The notes below the pieces were generated by a model. That model ran no database searches. It was not told the DNA's origin and saw only the letters and a list, made by a program, of their open reading frames with translations. The translations under genes were made by a program, and so were the position numbers. From assembly GCF_008801835.1 (NCBI RefSeq), contig NZ_VZOW01000035.1:1-59889 (forward strand): 59,889 nt of DNA, read 5' to 3'. Positions 40,498-49,525 of this stretch are shown in pieces; the stretch's first letter is position 1, and each line of letters begins with the position of its first letter. The stretch is from Cupriavidus pauculus. Lineage in GTDB: Bacteria; Pseudomonadota; Gammaproteobacteria; Burkholderiales; Burkholderiaceae.

Positions 40498-41135
40498 TCC
40501 ATCACCTCCGCGCGCGCCGCGGCATACCAATCGCTGGGGACCTTCTCCACGTTCTCGAAGATGCCCTTTGCACAGAGACGTAGCGCGAACGATGGTACAA
40601 CGGCATCGCAGTTTCCCATCACGAACGCAAACTTCACGTCGTGCTGGTCATCCGTATTGTCCGTCGACGAGAACCCGGCAGGATGACGGCCATGCGAATG
40701 GCAGTCGACCACCAGGACTTCGCCCTCCGAAAGCGCAGGACGGTCGTACTTCAAATGACCGCCACTATGCTCCAGGATCCGCACTGGCACCAGCCGAAAC
40801 GCCGCTGTTGCGGCATTCCAAACCACCCACCCGCCCGTCTCCTTGGGATGCGCGATGCGCGCCATTTCAGCAAACTCGCCGATGAGCGTCGCGGGGACAC
40901 GACCGCAGTGCAGTTCGGTGACCTCCGCCGTCTCGCCATAAGGTATAGCCGTGCGGTACTGAAAGACACCGAGACGACGGACTACGCGAAGCCAAGGCCT
41001 CACGATTTCGAGGAAGACACCATTGGCCGCGATGAGCAAGCGTTCGCCTGGCCGCGCCATGGGGGTCAGCGTACCGAAGCGAGGCACCATCACGGAAGGA
41101 AAGGACTGCTGCAAGGCAGTGTCAGCGGGATGCAT
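40494..41135 (-). CDS. PRTRC system protein A (JAMM/MPN-type peptidase)
   Basis: 213 residues. The C-terminal half is a JAB/MPN domain with a complete JAMM motif: Glu99 in KETGG, then H146-S-H148, seven residues, S156-S-T-D159. This zinc site is that of deubiquitinase-like and Ub-like-processing proteases. The N-terminal half is a separate beta-rich domain. Likely trims or removes the cassette's ubiquitin-like protein C; this is inferred from the gene set. Confidence 0.9.
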   Translation of the reverse strand: MHPADTALQQSFPSVMVPRFGTLTPMARPGERLLIAANGVFLEIVRPWLRVVRRLGVFQYRTAIPYGETAEVTELHCGRVPATLIGEFAEMARIAHPKETGGWVVWNAATAAFRLVPVRILEHSGGHLKYDRPALSEGEVLVVDCHSHGRHPAGFSSTDNTDDQHDVKFAFVMGNCDAVVPSFALRLCAKGIFENVEKVPSDWYAAARAEVME

Positions 41136-41136
41136 G

Positions 41137-41859
41137 CTATTTCTCCAATTTTCCGGCGATCAGATCGGCCAGCGTTATGTTCATAGGGATGAGGACTTGC
41201 TTAGGAAAGTCGGGAAACTTTCCGTCAAGCATGTCCCGCCAGAAGGCGAAGAAGCCATGGACGTAATCGACGCGTTTGCCACCATGATTAGGGTGGGTGA
41301 AAGCCGAATTGAAGAAGCCCTCTTCCCATCCAGTTATGGATGCGACGTCAATCCGTTTGGGCACAGTGGCACTGCCGATGCAGATCTCGCCTAGATCCCA
41401 CGTGTTGAAGTAGGGAGGCTCGTGGAGAATGCTTTCAGGGACTGGTCTCGCCTCGCATTGCAAGGCGAAAACACGGAACCCGTCAGCTGCGGCCTGAAAC
41501 ACAAGGCCGGGATGCTCCACCACCGCACCGCGCTTTCCCAGCTCTTCGCAATCAAAGAACACGCGGCGCTTGGCACCTTCGCACCACCAGGTCACTGCGG
41601 TTGGGCTGATCGACAGCACGTTTGGCGTCAAGAACTCGCCCTTGGGGAGCGAGGCCTCGGCGACTTGGCGTACCGCGTGGATCAGTGCCTGCCGGTTGAG
41701 CGGCGTGCCGGGTCCAATGACTGGGCGATTGCTCTCGCCAACGGTGTGGATACGGTGAGCCGTCGAGTAGGTGAACTCTCCCGGTCTGGGCCCGTAAAGC
41801 AAAATGGCCCCTTGAAGGGCCACGTCGTAGGACCGCGATGCGGTCAGGATTCCGGCCAT
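41137..41859 (-). CDS. PRTRC system protein B (E2-like)
   Basis: 240 residues. The C-terminal half has an E2-like pattern: PPYFNTWDLGEICIGSATVP, where Cys160 in GEICIG stands where E2 conjugating enzymes keep the catalytic Cys. The N-terminal half is a beta-rich domain. Stop and start of B and A are 1-2 bp apart. Assignment to PRTRC B rests on order and motif. Confidence 0.85.
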   Translation of the reverse strand: MAGILTASRSYDVALQGAILLYGPRPGEFTYSTAHRIHTVGESNRPVIGPGTPLNRQALIHAVRQVAEASLPKGEFLTPNVLSISPTAVTWWCEGAKRRVFFDCEELGKRGAVVEHPGLVFQAAADGFRVFALQCEARPVPESILHEPPYFNTWDLGEICIGSATVPKRIDVASITGWEEGFFNSAFTHPNHGGKRVDYVHGFFAFWRDMLDGKFPDFPKQVLIPMNITLADLIAGKLEK

Positions 41860-41867
41860 AGGCCCTC

Positions 41868-43001
41868 CTATTCACTAAAATGATCAAGCACCCGGTCCAG
41901 CAGCGCGATAAGGTGTAGTGTTTCCTCCAGCAAGCGGTATTGCTTTCGGATGGCTGCCGTTCTATTGGCGAACGGGATAAAACACTGGAACATCGTGGCA
42001 TCACCACTGTTGAAGCTGCACTGGAAGTGATCATCCAGCAGTTCGCCAATGTAGTTGCAGTCCTGAAAAGCCAGACTGGTGGCGGCATAGGCAGGCTCTG
42101 CCCACTGCGAGTCCTTGAGCAGAGACCGCTTTCCCATACCCGCCAATGCGTGCTGTAGGTCGGCCAGGGAAGAGCAGAAGCTGCTATGCCAATCGTTTGT
42201 GGCGCTAGCCAATGCGCGGAGGCCCTTTTGATCGAGCTCTCGCAACTTGTGGGACTTATCGGACCGCTGCCACTCGGGTAACGTGTCGTCGGGCGCGAGC
42301 TGAGGGCGGACAACCGACGGCAGAAGATGCAGGACATCTTCACCATCAATGTCACGCTCGTCCTTGAGCCACTGGCGCGCGGCCACGTCGTCACTCTGAA
42401 GTTCATACCCCCAGTTCCAGCGACAGAACATTTCTAGGAAATCTTCTGGGGCACGGATATGGAGCGACTTCGCCGATGCTTGTGCAAGAAGTCTCATCGC
42501 CGTGTATAGCAACGAGGGATCGAGGGCACGAAGCGAATCTGCTCGATCGACGCCGATCTCCAGAATGTTCTCGTGCTCAAGCATGATCGCCAGATACAAG
42601 GGATCGGAAAGTTCTTGATCAAGACCGGTTCCGGAGATCTCTTCTTCAGCGGCACCGCGATCGATCAAAGCGAAATTGAAGTGGAGCGCCTTGGTCTCTG
42701 GCAAGCGAGGCTTGAGCCACGCCTGGAAAGACTGGGAGAAGGCATCGCCGGCCCCAAGGGGGTTCGACACATGCTCGGCATCAATGACACCCGCCCGAAA
42801 CTGCGCGAGCACCAGTTCTTTCATGTCGATCTCATCGCCAAAACTGAGACGTGCCGTCGATGGTACTGCCAGGTCAACGGAAGGCAATGTCAGAAAATCA
42901 TGGGCAGGTCGGCGTCTGGCAATGGGATGCTCTCGTGAATACGTCCATCCGGGCTGCCGTTCATCGTGCTCTGAAACAAACGATCGAGGATCGAACAGCA
43001 T
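41868..43001 (-). CDS. PRTRC system protein F
   Basis: 377 residues, soluble, largely helical, no catalytic motif seen. Assigned from its place between PRTRC C and B and from size. GGAGATGAAAGG precedes the ATG. Function within the cassette is unknown. Confidence 0.8.
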   Translation of the reverse strand: MLFDPRSFVSEHDERQPGWTYSREHPIARRRPAHDFLTLPSVDLAVPSTARLSFGDEIDMKELVLAQFRAGVIDAEHVSNPLGAGDAFSQSFQAWLKPRLPETKALHFNFALIDRGAAEEEISGTGLDQELSDPLYLAIMLEHENILEIGVDRADSLRALDPSLLYTAMRLLAQASAKSLHIRAPEDFLEMFCRWNWGYELQSDDVAARQWLKDERDIDGEDVLHLLPSVVRPQLAPDDTLPEWQRSDKSHKLRELDQKGLRALASATNDWHSSFCSSLADLQHALAGMGKRSLLKDSQWAEPAYAATSLAFQDCNYIGELLDDHFQCSFNSGDATMFQCFIPFANRTAAIRKQYRLLEETLHLIALLDRVLDHFSE

Positions 43002-43023
43002 CCTTTCATCTCCTCAGAATGTA

Positions 43024-43047
43024 GAAAAACCGCCCCGAGGGGCGGCT
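43024..43047 (-). terminator. Terminator inside the PRTRC cassette
   Basis: On the minus strand GCCGCCCC-TC-GGGGCGGTTTTTC. It divides ParB-E-C from F-B-A-ThiF and may set different levels of the two halves. Confidence 0.85.
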
Positions 43048-43094
43048 CCGTAGTGGTATCAGCAAACTGGCCAGCGGCCAGCGCCTTCATCAGG

Positions 43095-43319
43095 TCATAC
43101 TTGCGCATACGCGCCCTTGGCGCCAGCGGCGCGGACGAACGTGTAGCGAGCAATACCGCCCTTCACTTCCGGGCCGTCCACCGCGGCGGTGTTCAGCTCG
43201 GGATACTGAGCGGAGTACACATCGCGCACCTGATCGGGCGAGAACTGCGGGCCCACATCAGGCAACGTCATGCCGTTATAGGAAAACTCACGGGTGAGCT
43301 GCGTGACTTCGAGTGCCAT
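43095..43319 (-). CDS. PRTRC system protein C (ubiquitin-like)
   Basis: 74 residues: MALEVTQLTREFSYNG, PQFSPDQVRDVYSAQYPEL, YTFVRAAGAKG. This is the PRTRC C pattern, a small beta-grasp protein proposed to be ubiquitin-like. It ends in AKG followed by five further residues (AYAQV), so the glycine is not terminal. 12 bp after protein E. Confidence 0.9.
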   Translation of the reverse strand: MALEVTQLTREFSYNGMTLPDVGPQFSPDQVRDVYSAQYPELNTAAVDGPEVKGGIARYTFVRAAGAKGAYAQV

Positions 43320-43331
43320 GACGGTTCTCCT

Positions 43332-43778
43332 TTACAGCAGGGAAGCAAGGTCGGTACCAGTGGAAGCCGGTGCGCTTGGGTCGGCTTTCGCCTCCGGTTG
43401 CGCGCCGGCACCGCTCTCCGATTCGTCATCGTCACCGGTATCGCTGGTGGCGTCGGACGTCGACGACGATGCGGCCTTGGTCAGTGCTTTCGTCGCCTTG
43501 GACGATTGCGTGGACTTGGCTGCATCGAGAATCGACCTCGTTGCTTCGGCCTGCTCGGCAAGCGAGCGGTGCGATTCTGTCACGCTGGTGACGGCCGTCG
43601 CGAACTCGGCATCCAGTTCCGCCGGCGTAGCCGACAGCATCAGAGGCCGGGTCAGTGCGGGGTCCGCAGCGTCCTTGATGACAGGCATCACAACGACCGA
43701 CATCGTGTCGCCTTGCATCGTCAGCGTAAGAACAACCTTGTCGCACGCGCGAACGAGTGGAACCAATTCAGTGAACAT
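43332..43778 (-). CDS. PRTRC system protein E
   Basis: 148 residues from the ATG at 43778 (MFTELVPLVRACDKVV). N-terminal beta-rich domain (1-60), then a Ser/Thr/Asp-rich, low-complexity tail (about 90-140) ending TGTDLASLL. Assigned from order and the N-terminal pattern. Probably a structural or adaptor component. Confidence 0.85.
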   Translation of the reverse strand: MFTELVPLVRACDKVVLTLTMQGDTMSVVVMPVIKDAADPALTRPLMLSATPAELDAEFATAVTSVTESHRSLAEQAEATRSILDAAKSTQSSKATKALTKAASSSTSDATSDTGDDDESESGAGAQPEAKADPSAPASTGTDLASLL

Positions 43779-43806
43779 GGTGAAACCTTTTGGGGAATGA
43801 AATGAC

Positions 43807-43830
43807 AGAGGGCGCCGACTGGCGCCCTCT
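43807..43830 (-). terminator. Intercistronic hairpin between parB and PRTRC E
   Basis: Perfect 10-bp stem AGAGGGCGCC / GGCGCCCTCT with a 4-nt loop. No strong T run, so it may protect mRNA or attenuate. Confidence 0.6.
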
Positions 43831-43851
43831 GCAGATGGATAGGTGAACGGA

Positions 43852-45528
43852 TCAGTAGCCCAGAACCTTGGGCACCTTGCCGGTGTAGTCGAAGCCGTCA
43901 ACCGCCAGCAGGCCGGCGATGACTTCGGGCTTCGATTTGTTGAACAGCTTGGCGAAACCATCGCCCAGCGCTTTGCGGATACCCATCTCGTCTGCGAGAA
44001 CCTTCATCTCGGACTTGGTGAGCATTTCCAGAAAATCCTGCGCTTGCTGGAGATTCCAGTGGTTGCGCAGATCCAGCTTGTGATACCGGCAAAGTTCGCG
44101 GAGATTGCTCACCTCCACGCCGTCGATGGCAGCTACGGTTAGGCCGATCGTCAGCTGCTGTCGCTTCTGCTCATCCAACGCGTGAATAGCGGTCAGGCAA
44201 CCCAGCAGTGAGGACGACGACTTCTGCTCAGTCAGCTTCTCGAAAAACTTGCCCATCACGTCGCCGGCGATGTTGCGTGCCAGCCCGTTCAGTGCAATCG
44301 ACAGAAGGTACGAGTTCGCCTGGTCGGCGTTCTGCGCAACTTCCTTGCGCAGTGCCTTGCGCCAGAGGGCGGTGCGGTAAGCCTTCACCTTTTCACCCTC
44401 GCTGATCGACGTCACCGGCTTCTCGGCCGCGGTGGAGGACTGGTCGCCCTTTTTCGCAGGAGCCCCCTTGCCACCTACGGCCGGTTTGACCGCGGGAGTC
44501 TTGGTGGCGTCCTTATCGGCTTTGATCCGCGCAGCAACCTTTTGCTGGTTGCAGACGGTATCGAAGCACTGGCCGCTGTAGACCTTGCCGAAGGAGCCAG
44601 GCAGGCCGCTTACCGCGGCGCCGAAGTTCTGGCAACCGTGGCAAGCTTTCGCCTGCTCTTCACCAACGCCGGTGGGCCCGTCAACCAGCAGCTGAACGCG
44701 GGTCTCGTTGTCGCCGGCACGCACGATGCGGATGACCTGATACTCGTCCTTCAGCCCGTAGGCAATGCCTTCGAGCTTTCGGTCGGTCTTCTCCATGTAG
44801 CACGCGCGGTTGGTGCAATTGCCCGTTGCGATTGCCTCGCCAAACATCTCCGTCTGCAACGAGGAGTTGTGTTGGCATGTGGCGCATTGCGTCTTGTCGA
44901 AAATGGCCTTCTCGAGGCCGCACGCGGCCGCCTCGATGGTCTTCTTCAACTCCGACACAGGCTTTTTCTCGCTCACGATGACTGGAAGCAGCTTGTCCTG
45001 CGTCTCCTTTTCGAGTGTGGCCAGCAGTTCGGCATGACCGAGCTGGATCTTCTCGTGCGTCAGCGCCTCGCGAACCAGCGCGCTGCAGTTCATCAACGCG
45101 AGCCGCTTATCGAGCTTGCTACGAGACCAGCCCAGCAATCGGGCGGCTTCGTCGCGATCGCCCTTTAAGCGGCCGACCTGGCCGGAAGCCCAGACAGCCT
45201 CGTCTGCAGGCGGCATGTCGGCACGTTGCACGTTTTCGACGCCCGCGAGGGTGTCCGCCGTATCGTCATCGAGCTCTTTGATGTAGATAGGCATTTCATA
45301 ATCCGGCCCATGTTCTTCATACGCGGCGAGATAGCGCCCTTCGCCGGCCACCTCTTCGAACTCGTAATCGCCGTCCGGAGGAACTACGGGCCGAACGAGA
45401 ATGGGCTGGATCACGCCATGAAGCTTGACGGACGCGCACAGTTCTGCGAACTCAGTCGGATTGCGATAAGTACGCGGATTGGCGCGACGACGGATCTTGC
45501 GCAGAGGCGCAGTGGTATTGGGTTGCAT
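43852..45528 (-). CDS. PRTRC system ParB-family protein
   Basis: 558 residues from the ATG at 45528 (MQPNTTAPLRKIRRRANPR). N-terminal ParB/Srx domain (about 10-110: GVIQPILVRPV, EFEEVAGEGRYLAAYE, with G-E-G-R-Y in place of the usual G-E-R-R), then a helix-turn-helix region (AARLLGWSRSKLDKRLALMN). After it are two Cys clusters, CATCQHNS...CTNRACY and CHGCQNF...CFDTVC, likely zinc-binding. A Lys/Ala linker and a long helical C-terminus follow. A CTPase-type clamp role and binding to a centromere site are family expectations. Full P1 leader upstream. Confidence 0.92.
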   Translation of the reverse strand: MQPNTTAPLRKIRRRANPRTYRNPTEFAELCASVKLHGVIQPILVRPVVPPDGDYEFEEVAGEGRYLAAYEEHGPDYEMPIYIKELDDDTADTLAGVENVQRADMPPADEAVWASGQVGRLKGDRDEAARLLGWSRSKLDKRLALMNCSALVREALTHEKIQLGHAELLATLEKETQDKLLPVIVSEKKPVSELKKTIEAAACGLEKAIFDKTQCATCQHNSSLQTEMFGEAIATGNCTNRACYMEKTDRKLEGIAYGLKDEYQVIRIVRAGDNETRVQLLVDGPTGVGEEQAKACHGCQNFGAAVSGLPGSFGKVYSGQCFDTVCNQQKVAARIKADKDATKTPAVKPAVGGKGAPAKKGDQSSTAAEKPVTSISEGEKVKAYRTALWRKALRKEVAQNADQANSYLLSIALNGLARNIAGDVMGKFFEKLTEQKSSSSLLGCLTAIHALDEQKRQQLTIGLTVAAIDGVEVSNLRELCRYHKLDLRNHWNLQQAQDFLEMLTKSEMKVLADEMGIRKALGDGFAKLFNKSKPEVIAGLLAVDGFDYTGKVPKVLGY

Positions 45529-45686
45529 TGTGGGTTCTCGCAAAAATAGGGGAACCCGTAGCCGCACCGGGAACGTGGTTCCCGATGGGATGGAAGGATG
45601 GACTACCAGGCTATGCTGGCGGGCCACCGTACTGCAGAAGCTGGCACCAGGAGGTGCAGGATCGATGCGTCTGGGACGCGGTAGGT
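45529..45686 (-). promoter_or_regulatory. Full structured leader of the PRTRC parB gene
   Basis: On the minus strand P1 GCGTC-CCA-GACGC followed by ATCGATCC (45659-45686), hairpins including CTGG/CCAG, P3 CGGGAAC-CAC-GTTCCCG, then P4 GGGTTC / GAACCC ending 3 nt before the ATG. Confidence 0.7.
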
Positions 45687-45838
45687 GCGCAGAGAATACC
45701 TAAAAATCAGGTCTCGGACAAGCCATTTAGTTAGCTCGGCCGACGGTGGCAGATTTGGAACCGAAGCACGCTTGCCATACGCTGGCGCGCCCGTTTCCAT
45801 TGCCGTTCCGTTTCCGCCTCTACGCAGCACCGCAGGTG

Positions 45839-46252
45839 TTAGGCACCCACTACCGAATAGTCTTCGATTGCACTCCAATCAAAGTGACTGCGAGCAGCAT
45901 TAACGGAAGCGCCAAACTTCGCAAGTAGGCTAGATGCATGCCCCTCCACGGTTACGACGGGGTAGACTAGAAAGCCCAACTTAGCAAGCGCTACGGTGCG
46001 ATGACGCCCTTGCCGAAACACCAAACTTTCATGAACACACCTGACCTCAGGCATCTCAAGAAAACCGTTCTCAGGAATCTTCATTACGCTCGCTAATCGC
46101 TCGGCATTAGGCTCAAAACGAGGTCGCAATTGCAACTGCGCGAAGACCTTGTTCGGATCAAGAATAACGATTACCGGCTTGGCATCACCGTTCTCTAGCT
46201 CCCATCCACCATTAGGCTCGTAGTATTCAGGTTTTCTGCACTTGATCATCAT
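45839..46252 (-). CDS. ParB/Srx-like small protein (tentative)
   Basis: 137 residues. VFAQLQLRPRF, LEMPEVRCVHESLVFRQGRHRTVALAKLGFLVYPVVTV: the G-R-H-R-T-V-A-L-A motif resembles the phosphate-binding G-x-R-R/H-R turn of ParB/sulfiredoxin-type folds and of plasmid fertility-inhibition-like proteins. The DNA is more AT-rich than its surroundings, suggesting a separate acquisition. Start may be 46252 or 46249. Confidence 0.55.
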   Translation of the reverse strand: MMIKCRKPEYYEPNGGWELENGDAKPVIVILDPNKVFAQLQLRPRFEPNAERLASVMKIPENGFLEMPEVRCVHESLVFRQGRHRTVALAKLGFLVYPVVTVEGHASSLLAKFGASVNAARSHFDWSAIEDYSVVGA

Positions 46253-46571
46253 CGATTACGTAAATGAGACACCCAGTAACTGTAGCCGCGGGACGCTTCC
46301 GAGAGCGGACAAGAAACATAGCAATACCGGGGGCTTTCTGCAGATGGAGCATCCTCGGAATTCAATCCCCGTACTCGCAATAGCCCCCTGCATTCAAGAA
46401 ACGAATCGGATAGATTCATTCTGACGGTATGTGAATAGAAAACGGTATAGATTTCAAAGGGCTCTTCCGCCGCGACTTGTCAGCCCCCAACAAGGCTCCC
46501 CAGAGGGCGCACCGGGGTGCGCCCCACAACCAAAGCGGGCACCTTGACCAAGCAGCGGGCTTTCCGTTGGC
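46253..46571. other. AT-rich intergenic region
   Basis: About 320 bp with no convincing gene. It holds a G/C-rich hairpin GGGCGCAC / GTGCGCCC at 46505-46522 downstream of the next minus-strand ORF. Confidence 0.5.
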
Positions 46572-46766
46572 TTAGCGAGGATCGCGCATCACCACAAAGC
46601 CAGGATCGCAATGATCCCGGCCCGCCTCCGTGGCTTCTTCTTCCGTCTCAAATGCTCCAGCTTCTGCCAGATTCGGGGTGTAGCCAACATCCCCACCTTG
46701 AGGGAACAGGTAGTCGCTACCAGTGCGGACGATCCAACCCCTTCGCAAGCTATCCGATGTCATCAT
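46572..46766 (-). CDS. Small hypothetical protein
   Basis: 64 residues (MMTSDSLRRGWIVRTGSDYL). It reads like a small folded domain with VGYTPNLAEAGAFETEEEATEAGRDH and ends GFVVMRDPR. No known family. Kept because the composition is protein-like and strand matches neighbours. Confidence 0.4.
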   Translation of the reverse strand: MMTSDSLRRGWIVRTGSDYLFPQGGDVGYTPNLAEAGAFETEEEATEAGRDHCDPGFVVMRDPR

Positions 46767-46940
46767 CTTTTCCTAGTCATCCAGCGAAGCGAGTATCCAC
46801 GCTCCGCGGCGGCTTCGATATAGAACTATTCCCTCGAAGGCCAGTCATCAGTCAACCATACGGGCGGGCTCTCGAACCCCCAGGCCAACAACGCCCGCTT
46901 CAAGTTATCGCGACGGCAGCCGCTGGCCACCTTCCTGATT

Positions 46941-47138
46941 CTAGCGGTTGTCTCTCACGCCGACAGCAACCAGTCGCTCTGCATCATTATCCGAAAGAAC
47001 GGCCCTTGCCGCCCCGTAAGCAAATACGGGCCCCATTGGATGCCCACCTTCGATGGAAACTTTGGAAAAGTCCACGCAGAAAGTCACGCCATCGAGAATG
47101 AGCGTGTCTGGCGGATAAATGTCGAGGGTCCTAACCAT
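46941..47138 (-). CDS. Small hypothetical protein
   Basis: 65 residues (MVRTLDIYPPDTLILDGVTF). Beta-rich; no motif recognised. Supported only by protein-like composition and strand. Confidence 0.4.
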   Translation of the reverse strand: MVRTLDIYPPDTLILDGVTFCVDFSKVSIEGGHPMGPVFAYGAARAVLSDNDAERLVAVGVRDNR

Positions 47139-47296
47139 TTGTACATCCTTTTTCTTTCGTCGTCGCAGGCCACTGGAACGAACTTTTAGACTGACTTCAC
47201 GTACGCGGAGTCGACTTTGTATTTCAACCTCTTCCCCTTTTCTTTGGGCTGAACTTCACCTGATAAGGGTTTTAAGCCTCCGGGAACGCGATTCGC

Positions 47297-47608
47297 TCAG
47301 CGCTCTGGGGTGCGCGAATTCCCGTGCACTCGCAGCGTTGGCAGCCAAACGCCAGGTCCCGGAGCCTTGATCACGGTGCCCTCTACGGTTGCTTGCCGTC
47401 CAATGAGCGAACGCGCCTCCCCTAGCGGCATCCCGACAAGCTCCCAAGTTTCATGGGACTCCGTCTCCAACATAACAGTTGGAAACGGTTCGTTGCCCTT
47501 AATATGGATCTGACCTGTCAGCATCTGCCGCTGGACGCCTGCGGGCGAAGCGCCCGCGCAGGCTGCAAGGCCGAGCGCCACCAATGCGGCCAGTACGATC
47601 TTCTGCAT
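47297..47608 (-). CDS. Small lipoprotein
   Basis: 103 residues from the ATG at 47608 (MQKIVLAALVALGLAACAG), lipobox LAAC (Cys17). The mature part is a small beta domain (TVMLETESHETWELVG, RQATVEGTVIKAPGPG). Similar small lipoproteins with an OB-like fold occur, but I cannot name the family. It lies 42 bp after the metallopeptidase stop, across a hairpin. Confidence 0.7.
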   Translation of the reverse strand: MQKIVLAALVALGLAACAGASPAGVQRQMLTGQIHIKGNEPFPTVMLETESHETWELVGMPLGEARSLIGRQATVEGTVIKAPGPGVWLPTLRVHGNSRTPER

Positions 47609-47625
47609 AACACTCCAAAGACAAA

Positions 47626-47645
47626 GGGGCGGCACTTGCCGCCCC
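47626..47645 (-). terminator. Hairpin after the metallopeptidase gene
   Basis: GGGGCGGCA / TGCCGCCCC with a 2-nt centre, just after the stop at 47651. The T run is short (TTTG), so termination is likely but not certain. Confidence 0.55.
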
Positions 47646-47650
47646 ATGGG

Positions 47651-49360
47651 TTACTGAATCACGACAGACAACGTTGAGTTAGGCGGCACTTTGACCGTCT
47701 CGCTATACGTGCCATTCACGGCCTTTCGAACTACCGGGAGGCTGGCATACGGCTGCAGCGTTGACGGAACCGATTGTGTCAGCGTGCGACTGGCCAGTAG
47801 CGCCTGCGGATCGATCACCGGCAGCGTAAAGCCACCTTCCGCTCGCGCCGGGAAGCCGAAGCCAGTGGGGCTAGGCGCCTTCATCAGCGCACCAGACGTC
47901 GCGGCAAAACGGCGCAGCTGCTCGCCCAGGCTAGTAGTCGGCACCGTTGCGCGGATCGACGAATCTAGAACCGTTACCGAGTCTGTGCTGCTGACGTTAG
48001 TCAGAAGGTTCTTGTAGAAACTCAGGCCGAGTTGTCGATCTAGGAAGCCGCCGAGCGAGCCGGACACGGAGTAGCTGTCGCAAGCGGCCCCAAAGGGATC
48101 CCACGTCAGCAGGCTGCAGTTGTACGAACCGGCCTTGTAGTCGATGTAGTTCGGGAAGCGCACGTCCCGGATCGCGTTGTAGGTCGAGTCGATCGACTGG
48201 CTCGCGAAATCCTCCATCATCATTGCCGAAGCTTCCTCCAACCACGTGTCGAAGGCATAAGTCGGCCCCTTCACGACGCCGCGGCGATAGAAGTTCTGCA
48301 TGTGCATGCCTTCGTGGGCCATCGTCAGCAGCATCGACTTCATGCCCGAGGCTCCGCCCAGATAAAGCGTTTCGGAGTCCAGATACAAGGAAACCGATTG
48401 GTTACTGAGCGGATCGGCGGCCGCCGTAAGCGCATTGCGGCCGTAGAAATACCCGACCATGCCAAACGGCGTCGCATTGTTGTCGAAGTTCAAGATTACG
48501 ATGTCGATCGGTTGCGCCACCGCTCCGCTGATGAGGTCGCTGTACACATGCGGCCCCCAGACCGGGCCACCGGTCTGCTTGAGCATGTCATAGATCTTGC
48601 CGCTCGGCACAAATCCGGCGTACAGCGCGTTGACGATCGCAGAAGTAACCTTGCCCGTCCCACTTTCGGTAGATTCCACCCAGAAGTTCACGGTCGTGCC
48701 ATCCGAGGCGAGATCCGTGCGGATGAGCGTGACGGCGCGCGGCGTGTTGTCCTCGTGATAGAAGGTGCGGGTATCGCCAGGCACGTAGGCCGCTGCGCGC
48801 AACGGCGCGGTGCCAAACGTTGAGTTGCTGGGGGCGGCGCCCCGGGCACCCGCTTTGGCCGCCCAGCCGTCGTGATTGAAATCCGAGATGCGACGCTTTA
48901 CAGCACTCGTGCCATCGTCCCACGCGATGGCACTGGCAGCAACAGTTGGGAAATGCGATGCCGTCAGTGGAATGGTCGGCATCGTCTGGGCGGTGCCCGA
49001 CTGGTTCGTAAAGACGAGCGTCACGTCCTGGCCCGTCAGGCCGGCAATGTTGATGGGCATATCCACTGCGGCCGCCGTGGCGTTGATGTTCTGCCAGACA
49101 CCGATGCCTGAACCGGCATAGGTGTTCGCGTCAACGGCGGCGCAATTGGAACAGGCCGGGGACACGACGCTGGCGGGCTTGGCCGCGGGGTCGGTCGGCG
49201 TAGCCGCAGCGCCTGGCGAGGTGGTCGCGGTCGTCGTAGTTGTGGCTTGGGTTGATGCGTCACCGCCGTCACCGCCGCCACCGCAAGCAGCCAGGACAGC
49301 GGACGTCAGCAGTGCCAAAGCAAGAGACCCCGGGAAAGACAAAGTGCGCTGGTTGCGCAT
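47651..49360 (-). CDS. Zinc metallopeptidase lipoprotein (M30/hyicolysin-like)
   Basis: 569 residues from the ATG at 49360, with AAGGAG upstream. Lipoprotein signal (LAAC, about Cys26), then a Thr/Ala/Pro-rich linker. The catalytic region has the HExxH motif in TMAHEGMHMQNFYRR and a downstream Glu in WLEEASAMMMED, as in M30 peptidases. A C-terminal beta-rich domain ends VPPNSTLSVVIQ. Probably exported and surface-attached, degrading or processing proteins. It has no obvious link to the PRTRC genes and looks like cargo. Confidence 0.82.
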   Translation of the reverse strand: MRNQRTLSFPGSLALALLTSAVLAACGGGGDGGDASTQATTTTTATTSPGAAATPTDPAAKPASVVSPACSNCAAVDANTYAGSGIGVWQNINATAAAVDMPINIAGLTGQDVTLVFTNQSGTAQTMPTIPLTASHFPTVAASAIAWDDGTSAVKRRISDFNHDGWAAKAGARGAAPSNSTFGTAPLRAAAYVPGDTRTFYHEDNTPRAVTLIRTDLASDGTTVNFWVESTESGTGKVTSAIVNALYAGFVPSGKIYDMLKQTGGPVWGPHVYSDLISGAVAQPIDIVILNFDNNATPFGMVGYFYGRNALTAAADPLSNQSVSLYLDSETLYLGGASGMKSMLLTMAHEGMHMQNFYRRGVVKGPTYAFDTWLEEASAMMMEDFASQSIDSTYNAIRDVRFPNYIDYKAGSYNCSLLTWDPFGAACDSYSVSGSLGGFLDRQLGLSFYKNLLTNVSSTDSVTVLDSSIRATVPTTSLGEQLRRFAATSGALMKAPSPTGFGFPARAEGGFTLPVIDPQALLASRTLTQSVPSTLQPYASLPVVRKAVNGTYSETVKVPPNSTLSVVIQ

Positions 49361-49525
49361 GGATATTTCTCCTTGTTCTGATTGGCCGCGACGATTCAAG
49401 ACGCGGCAACTGAATATCGGCAAAAGCGCCGCTCCCATCACCCCGCTTTTTGGGGGTTTTCCCCTAGTGCAGGCATAGAGGCGGCGAGTCGTCCCCGACC
49501 GAGCGAACGCCAACAACCGCTTCAC

